A DNA stretch of 64,000 nucleotides from positions 1 through 64,000 of the forward strand of contig JAVHLG010000001.1 in NCBI GenBank assembly GCA_031082225.1, in the 5' to 3' direction. The position numbers and the translations under genes were made by a program. This document shows, in pieces, positions 36,092 to 47,256 of the stretch. This DNA is from Desulfovibrionaceae bacterium. Its GTDB lineage: Bacteria > Desulfobacterota > Desulfovibrionia > Desulfovibrionales > Desulfovibrionaceae. The notes below the pieces were generated by a model. It ran no database searches. It was not told the DNA's origin and was given only the letters and a program-made list of their open reading frames with translations. Positions within the stretch are counted from its first letter, which is position 1, and each line of letters begins with the position of its first letter.

Positions 36092-36145
36092 GCGAAAAGG
36101 CAGGAATACTATGGAAAAAAACCACGCCTTTCGCGTGGTTTTTTT
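36086..36145 (+). terminator. Expression platform and intrinsic terminator of the fluoride riboswitch
   Basis: CCTGCC (36086-36091) and GGCAGG (36099-36104) form a hairpin that shares C36086-C36087 with the pseudoknot. A classic intrinsic terminator follows: CCACGC (36122-36127), loop CTTTC, GCGTGG (36133-36138), then seven T (36139-36145), with an A-run on the 5' side. It ends 27 bases before the first ATG of the operon. With fluoride bound, the pseudoknot should prevent the terminator from stopping transcription. It could also stop transcripts from the upstream glycosyltransferase gene. Confidence 0.85.
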
Positions 36146-36172
36146 GTGGCCTTCCGAATGAGGAGCCCTCCC

Positions 36173-37033
36173 ATGCAGTTGGATCGCACCCGGCGGCAGG
36201 CCGTGGACTACATCCTGGAGCGGGCCTGCCGAAGCGGCGGATTCTGTTTCTACCGCCTGGACGAACCCAACCCCCAGGATACCTATTACGCCCTGGCCGG
36301 ACTGCATCTCCTCGGCGTCCCGCCTCCAGGAGAAAAAACCGCCGCCTACCTCGCCTCCCTGCAAGATGCGGACGGCTCCTTCGGCCCCCTTTCGCGCACA
36401 TATTTCGCCGTGGCGAGCCTGCATCTCCTTGGCCGTCGTCCGCTCCGCGATCCCGGGCAGGCCGTGGCCGCGCTTTTGCGGCAGCTCCTCGATGCAAGCC
36501 GCCCGCCCCGGGACTTCCGGGCCCAGACCTACCGCGACCTGGACCGCGCCTGCGCCCTGCCCGCCGCAACCGGCCTGCCCATGCCCCCGCCCCTGGCCGA
36601 TGAACTGGCCGTCACCCTGCAACGCTGCGCCCACCCCGGCGGCGGATTCGGGGTGAACGGCCCGAGTCTGGACGAAACCCGGGCCGCGGTATCCGCCCTT
36701 TGCCGCATCGGAAAACCGGTCGCCCGGGAAGACGTGGCCCCGTTCGTGCGGGCCTGCGAGGACGCGACCTTCGGATTCACGGGAAAACCGGGCTCCTCCC
36801 TGTCCTATCTGGAATACATCCATGCCGGGGTGTCCCTGTGCGCCGCCCTGGGCATGGTACCGACCCATACCAGCGCATGCGCGGACTTCATCCTGAACTG
36901 CCAGACGACGAATGGGGGCTTCGCCCGGGCGGAAACCGGCATCGCGACCCTTGAAAACACGTATTTTGCCCTCCAGGCCCTGATGCATCTCAACCACGGA
37001 GAAGACCGACATGGCGCCGTCACGCCTCCCTGA
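36173..37033 (+). CDS. Prenyltransferase/squalene-oxidase-repeat protein in the fluoride operon
   Basis: This 286-residue protein is built of alpha-alpha barrel repeats of the prenyltransferase-beta/squalene cyclase type: QDTYYALAGLHLLG, QDADGSFGPLSRTYFAVASL, CAHPGGGFG, DETRAAVSALCRIG, CQTTNGGFARAE and ENTYFALQALMHL. No DxDD cyclase motif is seen, so catalysis of a classical kind is doubtful. AATGAGGAGC precedes ATG 36173. It is the first gene after the fluoride riboswitch and overlaps the MFS gene by 23 bases. Why such a protein should be fluoride-controlled is unknown. Confidence 0.75.
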   Translation: MQLDRTRRQAVDYILERACRSGGFCFYRLDEPNPQDTYYALAGLHLLGVPPPGEKTAAYLASLQDADGSFGPLSRTYFAVASLHLLGRRPLRDPGQAVAALLRQLLDASRPPRDFRAQTYRDLDRACALPAATGLPMPPPLADELAVTLQRCAHPGGGFGVNGPSLDETRAAVSALCRIGKPVAREDVAPFVRACEDATFGFTGKPGSSLSYLEYIHAGVSLCAALGMVPTHTSACADFILNCQTTNGGFARAETGIATLENTYFALQALMHLNHGEDRHGAVTPP

Positions 37034-38219
37034 ATCCGTCGTCAAACTCGGCTGGATCAGCTTTTTTACCGATGTGGCCTCGGAGATGGTCTATCCTGTG
37101 GTGCCGCTTTTCCTGACCGCCGCCCTGGGCGCGCCCGTTGTGGTCATCGGGGCCATCGAAGGCGTGGCCGAGGCCATCGTCAGCGTCATGAAGGGGCTTT
37201 CGGGCTGGCATTGCGACCGCATGGGAAAGCGCGTCCCGTACATCAAATGGGGCTACGGCCTGGGGGCGGCCTCCAAACCGCTCATGGCCCTGGCCGTTTC
37301 CTGGCCCATGGTCTTTGTGGCCCGGGCCGTGGACCGTCTCGGCAAAGGACTGCGCACCACGGCCCGCGACGCGCTCATCGCCGATTCCGTCGATGCCTCC
37401 CGGGGCGGCCGGGCCTACGGTTTCCACCGCATGATGGACACCAGCGGGGCCATTGTCGGCGTGCTCATCGCCCTGGCCCTTCTGGCCCTTTTGCCGGGGC
37501 AGTATCGCCTGATTTTTCTCCTGGCGGCCCTGCCCGGGGCCGCAGCGGTCCTTCTGACCTTCAAGATCCGGGAAGCCAATACCGGCACATCGACGGCCAC
37601 CGACGCCTGTTCCCAATCGATCCGTCCCCAGGCGGCCCCGGGCAGCCGCCCCTGGTCCGGTTTGCCCGCCGTCTATTGGAAGACCCTCGGCCTGCTCGTG
37701 GTCTTCGCCTTTGCCAACTCCAGCGACGCCCTGCTGCTTCTCCGGGCCAAAAACCTCGGACTCAGTGACGTCCAAACCATCCTGGGCTATACCCTGTTCA
37801 ACATCGTCTACGCCGCAAGCGCCTATCCCTTGGGCGCCCTCAGCGACCGTTTCGGCCGCTGGGGCATGGTCATCTCCGGATGGACGCTGTACGCTGCAGT
37901 GTATTTCGGATTCGCCCTGGCGGATATGAGCGCCGTGTGGTGGCTGTTTCCGCTGTACGGCCTGTTCATGGGCCTGACCGAAGGCGTGGGACGGGCGCTT
38001 ATCCGGGACACGATTCCGGAAGAAAAAAAGGGGACGGCCATGGGCATCTTCCACATGTCCATCGGGCTCACCATGCTGGCCGGAAGCGTCACGGCCGGGC
38101 TTCTCTGGGACGTCGTCGGCCCCAAGGCCCCGTTCGTCCTTGGGGGAAGCGTGGCCCTGGCGGCGGCGGTGCTGGCCATCTTCCTGCTGCCCAGACCGGC
38201 CCAGGGGAGACGCGCGTGA
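37011..38219 (+). CDS. MFS transporter
   Basis: The 402-residue protein has about 12 hydrophobic helices and MFS loops (DRMGKRVPYIKWGYGLG after helix 2, the typical D-x-x-G-K/R-R/K motif; AVDRLGKGLRTTARDALI; LSDRFGRWGMVISGW at the mid-repeat). The family exports or imports small solutes using the proton gradient. It is the second gene of the fluoride-controlled operon; it overlaps the previous gene by 23 bases and the next by 4 (GTGA). The substrate is unknown. Direct fluoride export is not expected of this family, so a fluoride-stress-related metabolite is possible. Confidence 0.85.
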   Translation: MAPSRLPESVVKLGWISFFTDVASEMVYPVVPLFLTAALGAPVVVIGAIEGVAEAIVSVMKGLSGWHCDRMGKRVPYIKWGYGLGAASKPLMALAVSWPMVFVARAVDRLGKGLRTTARDALIADSVDASRGGRAYGFHRMMDTSGAIVGVLIALALLALLPGQYRLIFLLAALPGAAAVLLTFKIREANTGTSTATDACSQSIRPQAAPGSRPWSGLPAVYWKTLGLLVVFAFANSSDALLLLRAKNLGLSDVQTILGYTLFNIVYAASAYPLGALSDRFGRWGMVISGWTLYAAVYFGFALADMSAVWWLFPLYGLFMGLTEGVGRALIRDTIPEEKKGTAMGIFHMSIGLTMLAGSVTAGLLWDVVGPKAPFVLGGSVALAAAVLAIFLLPRPAQGRRA

Positions 38220-39775
38220 CGGCCGCAAAAACCCATGACCCGGCCGCAAGCCGCCCCACGCCCTCCCAAGGCCTTGCCGGGCGGGTTGTGAAGATGACCC
38301 TCCCCTTGGAGGGCATACCTGACGCCGATGCGGCCCTTAGGCATCGCGCCTCCGCCTTCCCGGCCGTTACACGGGAGCAGGCGAAGGCCGGTGAAAATGA
38401 ACGCATCGTGGTCGAATGCAGTCTGAAACAGGCGGGCGGACTCCGGGACGAGCTTTTCGACATATGGGCAGGCGTGTGGACGCGCCCCGGGGCAGGCCTT
38501 CGCCTGGACGGCGAAACCATCTCCCTGGCGGCGCTGAAGCGGGTGTTTGCGGTTCTTGATTGCGCCGAGTCCCATGCCGCCCAGGGCACGATCAAGGTCG
38601 GCTGCCAGCCGTCCCGTGGAGGGTGGAACTGGGGTTGCCTGCATCTGCATGACATCGCCCCGGAATACGATCTTGCGGGAAAGCCCAGGATGGCGGAGCT
38701 GAAAAACGCCCTTGCCCAGGCCATTGAGGAAAGACGCCTGGGCCTTTGCCCATATTTCCGGTTTCCTGAGGTGGAGAAGGCCGTGGCGGCATTCGCCGCA
38801 ATTCCGTCGGCATCGCAGAAAGAGCCGAGAATGGACCCGAAATTTCCCCGAGACGAACGCACGGCCCAGACCATGCCCCAGGGAGGTTCGGCGGCGGGCG
38901 CAGGCATCGCCCCGGCGACCTACGCCGAAATCGGCGGGCTGGATGACGCCGTACGCGTGGTGCGGGAATGCATCGAACTGCCGCTCAAACATCCCGAAGC
39001 CCTCGTCCGCCTGGGCGTCCCGCCGCATCGGGGGGCGCTCCTGTATGGCCCGCCCGGTTGCGGCAAGACCCTTTTGGCCAAGGCCGTGGCCCATGAATCG
39101 AACGCGGCGTTTCTGGCCGTCAGCGGGCCGGAACTCATCACCAAATGGCACGGCGAATCCGAGGAGAAGCTCCGGGAGCTCTTTGCCGAGGCCATACGGC
39201 GGCAACCGTCCATCGTCTTTTTCGACGAGATCGACGCCATAGCCCAGTCGCGCTCCGCCGACGAAAGCCTGCGCCTCGACACCCGCTTCACCACGCAGCT
39301 TCTCACGCTCTTAGACGGCATCCATGATCCGGGGCGGGTCTTTGTCCTGGCCGCGACCAACCGCATCGACATGCTGGATACGGCGCTGCTGCGGCCGGGC
39401 CGTCTGGATCGGATCATCGAGATTCCCCTGCCGGACCACGAGGGACTCGTGAAAATCCTGGGCATCCACACCCGCACCGTGCCCCTGGCGAAAACCGTGA
39501 ACGTGCAGGTCCTCGCCGCCCGGCTGGCTGGATGCACCGGGGCGGACGTCGCCTTTCTGGTCCGGGAGGCCGCTTATGCCGCCCTGCGGCGAACGTTCGA
39601 CCTGGAGGCCATTTTGCGCGAGGCGGGCCCCTTGCCCGCAGACCGCCTGCAACGCCTGCGGGTGACGGCCAGCGACTTCACCGGGGCCCTGAAGGCCATG
39701 CGCCAACGGCACAAATCGGCTGGCACAAGCCCTGTCGCGACGAGACCGCCCCGGGCAACGCGCCATGCGGAGTAA
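38216..39775 (+). CDS. AAA+ ATPase, CDC48/FtsH-like core
   Basis: The 519-residue protein has an uncharacterised N-terminal domain (about residues 60-200) and a single classical AAA domain: TYAEIGGLDDAVRVV, Walker A GPPGCGKT (about residue 280), pore loop TKWHGESEEK, Walker B IVFFDEIDAI (about 335), arginine-finger region ALLRPGRLDRI and a C-terminal GCTGADVAFLVREAA lid. It is similar to the D2 domain of CDC48/proteasomal ATPases. It should form a ring unfoldase or remodeler. GTG 38216 overlaps the MFS stop; a later ATG at 38294 is an alternative. It sits six bases before crcB in the fluoride operon. The substrate is unknown. Confidence 0.85.
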   Translation: MTAAKTHDPAASRPTPSQGLAGRVVKMTLPLEGIPDADAALRHRASAFPAVTREQAKAGENERIVVECSLKQAGGLRDELFDIWAGVWTRPGAGLRLDGETISLAALKRVFAVLDCAESHAAQGTIKVGCQPSRGGWNWGCLHLHDIAPEYDLAGKPRMAELKNALAQAIEERRLGLCPYFRFPEVEKAVAAFAAIPSASQKEPRMDPKFPRDERTAQTMPQGGSAAGAGIAPATYAEIGGLDDAVRVVRECIELPLKHPEALVRLGVPPHRGALLYGPPGCGKTLLAKAVAHESNAAFLAVSGPELITKWHGESEEKLRELFAEAIRRQPSIVFFDEIDAIAQSRSADESLRLDTRFTTQLLTLLDGIHDPGRVFVLAATNRIDMLDTALLRPGRLDRIIEIPLPDHEGLVKILGIHTRTVPLAKTVNVQVLAARLAGCTGADVAFLVREAAYAALRRTFDLEAILREAGPLPADRLQRLRVTASDFTGALKAMRQRHKSAGTSPVATRPPRATRHAE

Positions 39776-39781
39776 AGACTG

Positions 39782-40165
39782 ATGGGAAGCATGCAGAAAA
39801 TCCTCCTGATCTGCCTGGCCGGGGCACTGGGCACCCTGGCCAGATACTGGCTCTCGGGCGCGGTCTACGGCCTTATGGGCCGGGATTTCCCCTGGGGCAC
39901 CAGCGCCGTGAACATCCTGGGCTGCTTCCTCTTCGGGCTGATATGGGTGCTCTCCGAGGAACGCGGCATCCTCCCCCCCCAGTTCCGACTCATCGTCCTG
40001 GTGGGATTTATGGGGGCCTTCACCACCTTTTCCACGTTTATCTTCGAAAGCGCCGAACTGGCCCGGACCACCGAGTGGCTCAAGATGGGCCTCAATATGG
40101 CCGGGCAAAATATCGTGGGGTTCATCGCCTGTTATCTGGGCATGGTTTTCGGCAGGATCGTCTAG
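39782..40165 (+). CDS. crcB: Fluoride ion channel CrcB/FluC
   Basis: The 127-residue, four-helix protein is of standard Fluc length. Its signature segments are GTLARYWLSG, GTSAVNILGCFLFG (pore Asn) and GFMGAFTTFSTFIFE (central Phe/Ser/Thr track). Fluc dimers export F- passively and protect against fluoride. The gene lies downstream of the fluoride riboswitch at 36044 and directly before the DUF190-CBS gene, a recurring pair. This confirms the reading of the riboswitch. Confidence 0.95.
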   Translation: MGSMQKILLICLAGALGTLARYWLSGAVYGLMGRDFPWGTSAVNILGCFLFGLIWVLSEERGILPPQFRLIVLVGFMGAFTTFSTFIFESAELARTTEWLKMGLNMAGQNIVGFIACYLGMVFGRIV

Positions 40166-40180
40166 AAAAGGAGGGCCGCT

Positions 40181-41419
40181 ATGACCTCATTGATCCCTGT
40201 CCAGGTTCTGCGGATTCTGCTTGGCGAGACCGCCATGCACGAGGGCAGGCCGCTCTATGAATGCCTGGTGGACGAGGCCCGCAAACGCGGCATGGCCGGG
40301 GCCACGGTCACTCGGGGGTTCATGGGCTTCGGGGCCAACAGCCTGCTGCACACGGCCAAGATCCTGCGCCTCTCCGAAGACCTGCCGGTGGTCGTGGAAA
40401 TCGTGGACACCCCCGCCCGCATCGCGGATTTTTTGCCCGTGGCCGAGGCCTTGACGCACGAGGGAACCATCGTCCTGGAGGAGGCCCGGGCCATTTTTCA
40501 TCTGCCCATGCGCATCCGGGACGTGATGCAGGCCGATGTGGCCACGGTCACCCCGGACACGCCCCTTCCGGACGTGGTGGAACTCTTGCTTCATAGGCAG
40601 GTGAAGGCCGTGCCGGTGCTCGACGGCAAACGGGTGGCGGGGATCGTCACCGGGGGCGACCTCATCAAACGGGCGGGCATGCCGCTTCGCCTCGACATCC
40701 AGGACCAACTTCCCGACAGCCTGAAAAAGGAACATATCCGTTGCCTGGACTATCAGGGGCTCACGGCGAAAGAGGTCATGTCCTCGCCGGTTATGACCCT
40801 CAACATCAAGACCCGGGTTGCGGACGCCCTGGCGCTCATGGCCAAACGGGAACTCAAACGGCTCCCCGTCCTTGACGACTCGGGGAACCTGATGGGCATC
40901 GTCAGCCGGGTGGATGTCCTGCGGGCCATCGGCAAGGCCGCAGGCGTCAACGAGCATCTGTCCTCCCTGCCTCCCGGGATCAAAAAAACCGCCCGGGACG
41001 TCATGTACACGGATGCGCCCACGGCGCGTCCCGAAACGCCGCTGCGCGAGGTGCTGGAAAAACTCCTGGCGACGCCGCTTCGCCGGGTGGTCATTGTGGA
41101 CGATCACGGAAGAATCCAGGGTATTGTTCTCGACCGGGATATGGTGGTCATGGTCGCCAGGCACAACAAACCGGGGATACTTCAGACCGTGCTGGCCGTG
41201 TTGTCGGGGAAAAACGCCGACCAGGAGGAACTGGCCGGCGTCGCCGCCGAGGTGATGAAGACCGAGGTCTTCACCCTGCGCCCTGACACCCCCCTGGCCG
41301 AGGTGGTGCGGCTTTTAGTGGAAAAAAAGGTCCGACGGCTGGTCGTCGCCGACGAGGGAGGACATCTGCTCGGCATGGTGGACAGGGATGCCGTCCTGCG
41401 CGGGCTGGCCGGATATTGA
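40181..41419 (+). CDS. DUF190 protein with four CBS domains
   Basis: The 412-residue protein has an N-terminal DUF190 domain (residues 1-105: LRILLGETAMHEGRPLYECL, TRGFMGFGAN), commonly encoded next to crcB. Two Bateman pairs of CBS domains follow (starting near MRIRDVMQADVATV, LTAKEVMSSPVMTL, KTARDVMYTDAPTA and AAEVMKTEVFTLRP). CBS pairs bind adenine nucleotides, so it may gate or regulate the channel by energy state. GGAGGGCC precedes the ATG. DUF190 proteins are normally much shorter; fusion to four CBS domains is noteworthy. Confidence 0.88.
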   Translation: MTSLIPVQVLRILLGETAMHEGRPLYECLVDEARKRGMAGATVTRGFMGFGANSLLHTAKILRLSEDLPVVVEIVDTPARIADFLPVAEALTHEGTIVLEEARAIFHLPMRIRDVMQADVATVTPDTPLPDVVELLLHRQVKAVPVLDGKRVAGIVTGGDLIKRAGMPLRLDIQDQLPDSLKKEHIRCLDYQGLTAKEVMSSPVMTLNIKTRVADALALMAKRELKRLPVLDDSGNLMGIVSRVDVLRAIGKAAGVNEHLSSLPPGIKKTARDVMYTDAPTARPETPLREVLEKLLATPLRRVVIVDDHGRIQGIVLDRDMVVMVARHNKPGILQTVLAVLSGKNADQEELAGVAAEVMKTEVFTLRPDTPLAEVVRLLVEKKVRRLVVADEGGHLLGMVDRDAVLRGLAGY

Positions 41420-41508
41420 AACGAACCCCTATGATCGTGGAGACTTGGGAGCGCCCCTCCACGGCAGACGCAGCACAGGCTGAATCATCAATTCACGGGA
41501 GACACGCC

Positions 41509-44325
<2,817 letters not shown>

Positions 44326-44345
44326 CCACAGGCCGGGGCCACGGA

Positions 44346-45353
44346 TCAAAAGGCGAGGACGAACGAGCCGTAGATCATGTCGCCCGCCAACCGGTTCACG
44401 GCGTGGACGTCGTGCAGCCATTTGGCGAAGAGCGTCACGTTGGTCCTGCCCAGGGTGGCGGTGTAGGTCACGGCCGGGCCGAGGCCCGCCGCCTGGGACA
44501 TGTAGGGCCCGAGCTTGGCCCCGGCCCCCGTGTCCGGAGTGGTCTGGGCGTAGACATATCCCACCCCGCCCAGGGCCAGCCTCTCGTTGACGTGGTAGGC
44601 CGCCGTGGCGTCGAGATGAAACTCATGGCCGCCTAGGTACTGGGTGGCCTCGTTTTCCGTGCTCATCATGTAACCGGCGTTGAACGAGACCTCGTAGCCC
44701 TTGGGGGACAGCCAGGTGAAGGCCACGTTGCCGTCGAAGGTCACGTAGTTCATGCCCAGGTTGGCGAGCACGTCCGGGTTGTAATACCCGGTGGGCAAAA
44801 AGACCAGGGGCGACACCACGATGTGGCATTCGCCCAGGTTCCAGGCCATGATCAGGGGCATGAGGATGATGTCCGACAACCCGCCCAGGTCGCCGCCCCC
44901 GGCCTTCTGGATGTGTCCCTCCCGGTACTGCCTGGTCTTGTGCGACCCTATGAGGAAATCGGCGGCCATGCTGCCCTGGACGCTCACGTCAGCGATGATG
45001 GGAATGCCCACGCCCATGCCCATGAGGCCGCCGATGGCCGGAACCTCGGTCAGGTAGGTGAGCTTGGTCAGGTTCATGTACATCCGGGTGTCCAGTTCGC
45101 CGTAGACCCGGCCGCCCTTGATGGAGCCGCTCAGGTGCGCCGACTGGAAGAGGAAGTCGTTTCGCAGGTAAAGCCCCGGCCCCGGGACGTATCCCATCAG
45201 GAAATCGCCGTAGGCCCCCTGGATGTAGTGGCTCGCGCCGCCTTCCATGGCCCGGGCGGACAAGGGGCAGGCAGCCAGAAGAATCAGAAAACAAAACGCC
45301 GGGAGCAGGGCCGGGCGGCGGTGAACGTCCTTCCTGACGGTGCCGGGCATCAT
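44346..45353 (-). CDS. Outer-membrane transporter-like beta-barrel (phenol MetA-deg family)
   Basis: The 335-residue protein has a Sec signal peptide (FLILLAACPLSARA) followed by SHYIQGAYGDFLMG, amphipathic strands and a C-terminal aromatic end (YGSFVLAF), as expected for an outer-membrane barrel. Segments such as FLPTGYYNPDVLANLGMNY and LDATAAYHVNERLALGGVGY fit the MetA-pathway phenol-degradation transporter family. The start may be at 45353 or the adjacent ATG at 45350. It is the last gene of a leftward group with the amidohydrolase and choloylglycine-hydrolase-like genes and meets the glycoside hydrolase tail-to-tail. Confidence 0.75.
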   Translation of the reverse strand: MMPGTVRKDVHRRPALLPAFCFLILLAACPLSARAMEGGASHYIQGAYGDFLMGYVPGPGLYLRNDFLFQSAHLSGSIKGGRVYGELDTRMYMNLTKLTYLTEVPAIGGLMGMGVGIPIIADVSVQGSMAADFLIGSHKTRQYREGHIQKAGGGDLGGLSDIILMPLIMAWNLGECHIVVSPLVFLPTGYYNPDVLANLGMNYVTFDGNVAFTWLSPKGYEVSFNAGYMMSTENEATQYLGGHEFHLDATAAYHVNERLALGGVGYVYAQTTPDTGAGAKLGPYMSQAAGLGPAVTYTATLGRTNVTLFAKWLHDVHAVNRLAGDMIYGSFVLAF

Positions 45354-45461
45354 GCCTCTCCTTCGCGCCGTTCGGGGCGCGGTTCTTGCCGGGGCGCGTT
45401 TTTTTGAAAGCCCCCTCCTCGGCCCCGGCCGGGAAAGGGCGCGCCGTGCCGCATTTTCGGC

Positions 45462-47180
45462 CTATTTGGCCTGATACGCCACGTCGCCGCCGACGATGGT
45501 CGCCAGCACGCCGACGTCCTTGATCCGATCCGGCGGCGCCGAGAAAATGTCCTCGGACAGCACCGTCATGTCCGCGAACTTGCCGATCTCGATGCTTCCC
45601 TTGACATGGGCCTCGCCCATGGAGGCTGCCGCCCAGATGGTCCACATCCGCAAGGCGTCCTCCACGCCGACGGCCTGCTCGGGCTGGAATATCCCCATGT
45701 CCGAGGTGCGGGTGACCATCGCGGCCATGGCCTTGATGGGGCTGATGTTGCCCAGGTAGATGCCGGTCATGTCCGTGCTGGCGGCGGGTTCGAGCCCGGC
45801 GTCGATCATGCTCTTAAACCTGAATCCCGAGGCGGCCAGATCCTGCGGCATGTTCTCGAAGTCCGCCCGCACCAGGGCCAGAAGCCAGATGGGCTGGACG
45901 GCGACGCGGAGCCCCTGGGGCTTCATGGCCTTGGCCCGGGCCAGTTGGGCGTCTTTGAGCTGAAACATGCCGAAGTGCTCGATGCGCATAAGCGGCGGCC
46001 TGGTTCCGGCCCCAAGGATCTTTTCGTAACTGGAAAGCCCCATGCTGGTGGCCTCGTCCCCGGAGCAGTGCATCATGGGGATGGCCCCGTTCGCCGCCGC
46101 GATGCCCGCGAAACGGTCCAGCCCGGCCTGGGGGGTGACCAGGGTGCCCCGGCCGCCCGGCGGGTCGTTCGGGTCGTGGCCGAGATAGTGCTCGCACATG
46201 TAGCCGCTGCGGGCGTCGTTCTCGCCGTCCACCCAGGTCTTGATGGCCGCGAAGCGGTACCAGTCCGGATCGCTCCCTGAGGGCATGGCGAAGGCGTCGA
46301 GCCGCTCCGGCATGTCGGCGCTGTCGGACGAGGTCCACACGGACACGGTGTAGCGGATGGTGGGCCTTTTCCCGGAGGCGGCCGTCTTTTGCAAAACGGG
46401 CAGGGCGGCGGCCGGGGTGATGGCCATGACCGAGGTGAAGCCGTAACTGTTCCACAACTCCTGGATGCCCGTGGCGTAGGCCCGGGCCAGCACCTCGAGG
46501 CTGGGGTTGGTGGGGATGTCGGCCTGGGAGTCCATGACCACGCCCGTGGGGTCGCCCGCGGCGTCGAGCACGATGGTCGCGCCGTGGGGCATCTTCTGCA
46601 TGCCCCTGGTGATGCCCAGAACCTTGATGGCCGCGCTGTTGACGACCACCTGGTGCGCGCCGTTGGCCAGGACCACGGGGTTGTCCGGGGCGGCCGTGTC
46701 CAGTTCCGCCTTGGTGGGCAGGCGTTTTTCCGCGAACTTGTTTTCCGTGGCCGAAACGCAGGCCACGTAGATCCACTCCCCTTTTTTGGTCTTGGCGGCC
46801 CAGGCGGCGATGTTTTCCAGGGCCTTGGCCACCGAGGGCGTGCCCGGATAACGGCAATCCACCCAGTCTTCCGCAAGGTAGATGGTCTCCATGGGGTGAC
46901 AGTGGGCGTCGATGAACCCCGGCGTAACCAGTTTGCCGCCCAGATCCACGATCTTGACGCCCGGCCCGGCCAGGGCCAGCACCTCGGCTTCCGAGCCCAC
47001 GGCGGTGAACCGGCCGCCGGTCACGGCCACGGCCTCGGCCGTAGGCCGGACGGGGTCGAGGGTGACGATTTTGGCGTTGCGGAAGATGACGTCCGGCGGC
47101 GTCCCCGCAAAGGCGGACGGGGCGCAGCAGACGAGCAGGACGGCCAGAAGGGGGACAAGAAGGCGCGGGCATTTTTTCAT
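45462..47180 (-). CDS. Exported amidohydrolase (YtcJ/amidohydrolase-3 family)
   Basis: The 572-residue protein has an N-terminal Sec signal (LLVPLLAVLLVCCAPSAFA). Metal-site motifs include TPGFIDAHCHPMETIY (HxH) and a C-terminal DMTVLSEDIF typical of the family; IEHFGMFQ and GLEPAASTDMTG carry further His/Asp ligands. Family members hydrolyse C-N bonds of amides or cyclic imides. It is encoded 76 bases downstream of the secreted choloylglycine-hydrolase-family gene, so both probably act on exogenous N-acyl compounds in the periplasm. The substrate is unknown. Confidence 0.83.
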   Translation of the reverse strand: MKKCPRLLVPLLAVLLVCCAPSAFAGTPPDVIFRNAKIVTLDPVRPTAEAVAVTGGRFTAVGSEAEVLALAGPGVKIVDLGGKLVTPGFIDAHCHPMETIYLAEDWVDCRYPGTPSVAKALENIAAWAAKTKKGEWIYVACVSATENKFAEKRLPTKAELDTAAPDNPVVLANGAHQVVVNSAAIKVLGITRGMQKMPHGATIVLDAAGDPTGVVMDSQADIPTNPSLEVLARAYATGIQELWNSYGFTSVMAITPAAALPVLQKTAASGKRPTIRYTVSVWTSSDSADMPERLDAFAMPSGSDPDWYRFAAIKTWVDGENDARSGYMCEHYLGHDPNDPPGGRGTLVTPQAGLDRFAGIAAANGAIPMMHCSGDEATSMGLSSYEKILGAGTRPPLMRIEHFGMFQLKDAQLARAKAMKPQGLRVAVQPIWLLALVRADFENMPQDLAASGFRFKSMIDAGLEPAASTDMTGIYLGNISPIKAMAAMVTRTSDMGIFQPEQAVGVEDALRMWTIWAAASMGEAHVKGSIEIGKFADMTVLSEDIFSAPPDRIKDVGVLATIVGGDVAYQAK

Positions 47181-47256
47181 TTCGGTTCCGTATGCCGGGG
47201 TGTTTGTCTTGGAGGGCGGCGGACGCGCTGCGTCCGCCGCCGCGTGTCTGGCGACC

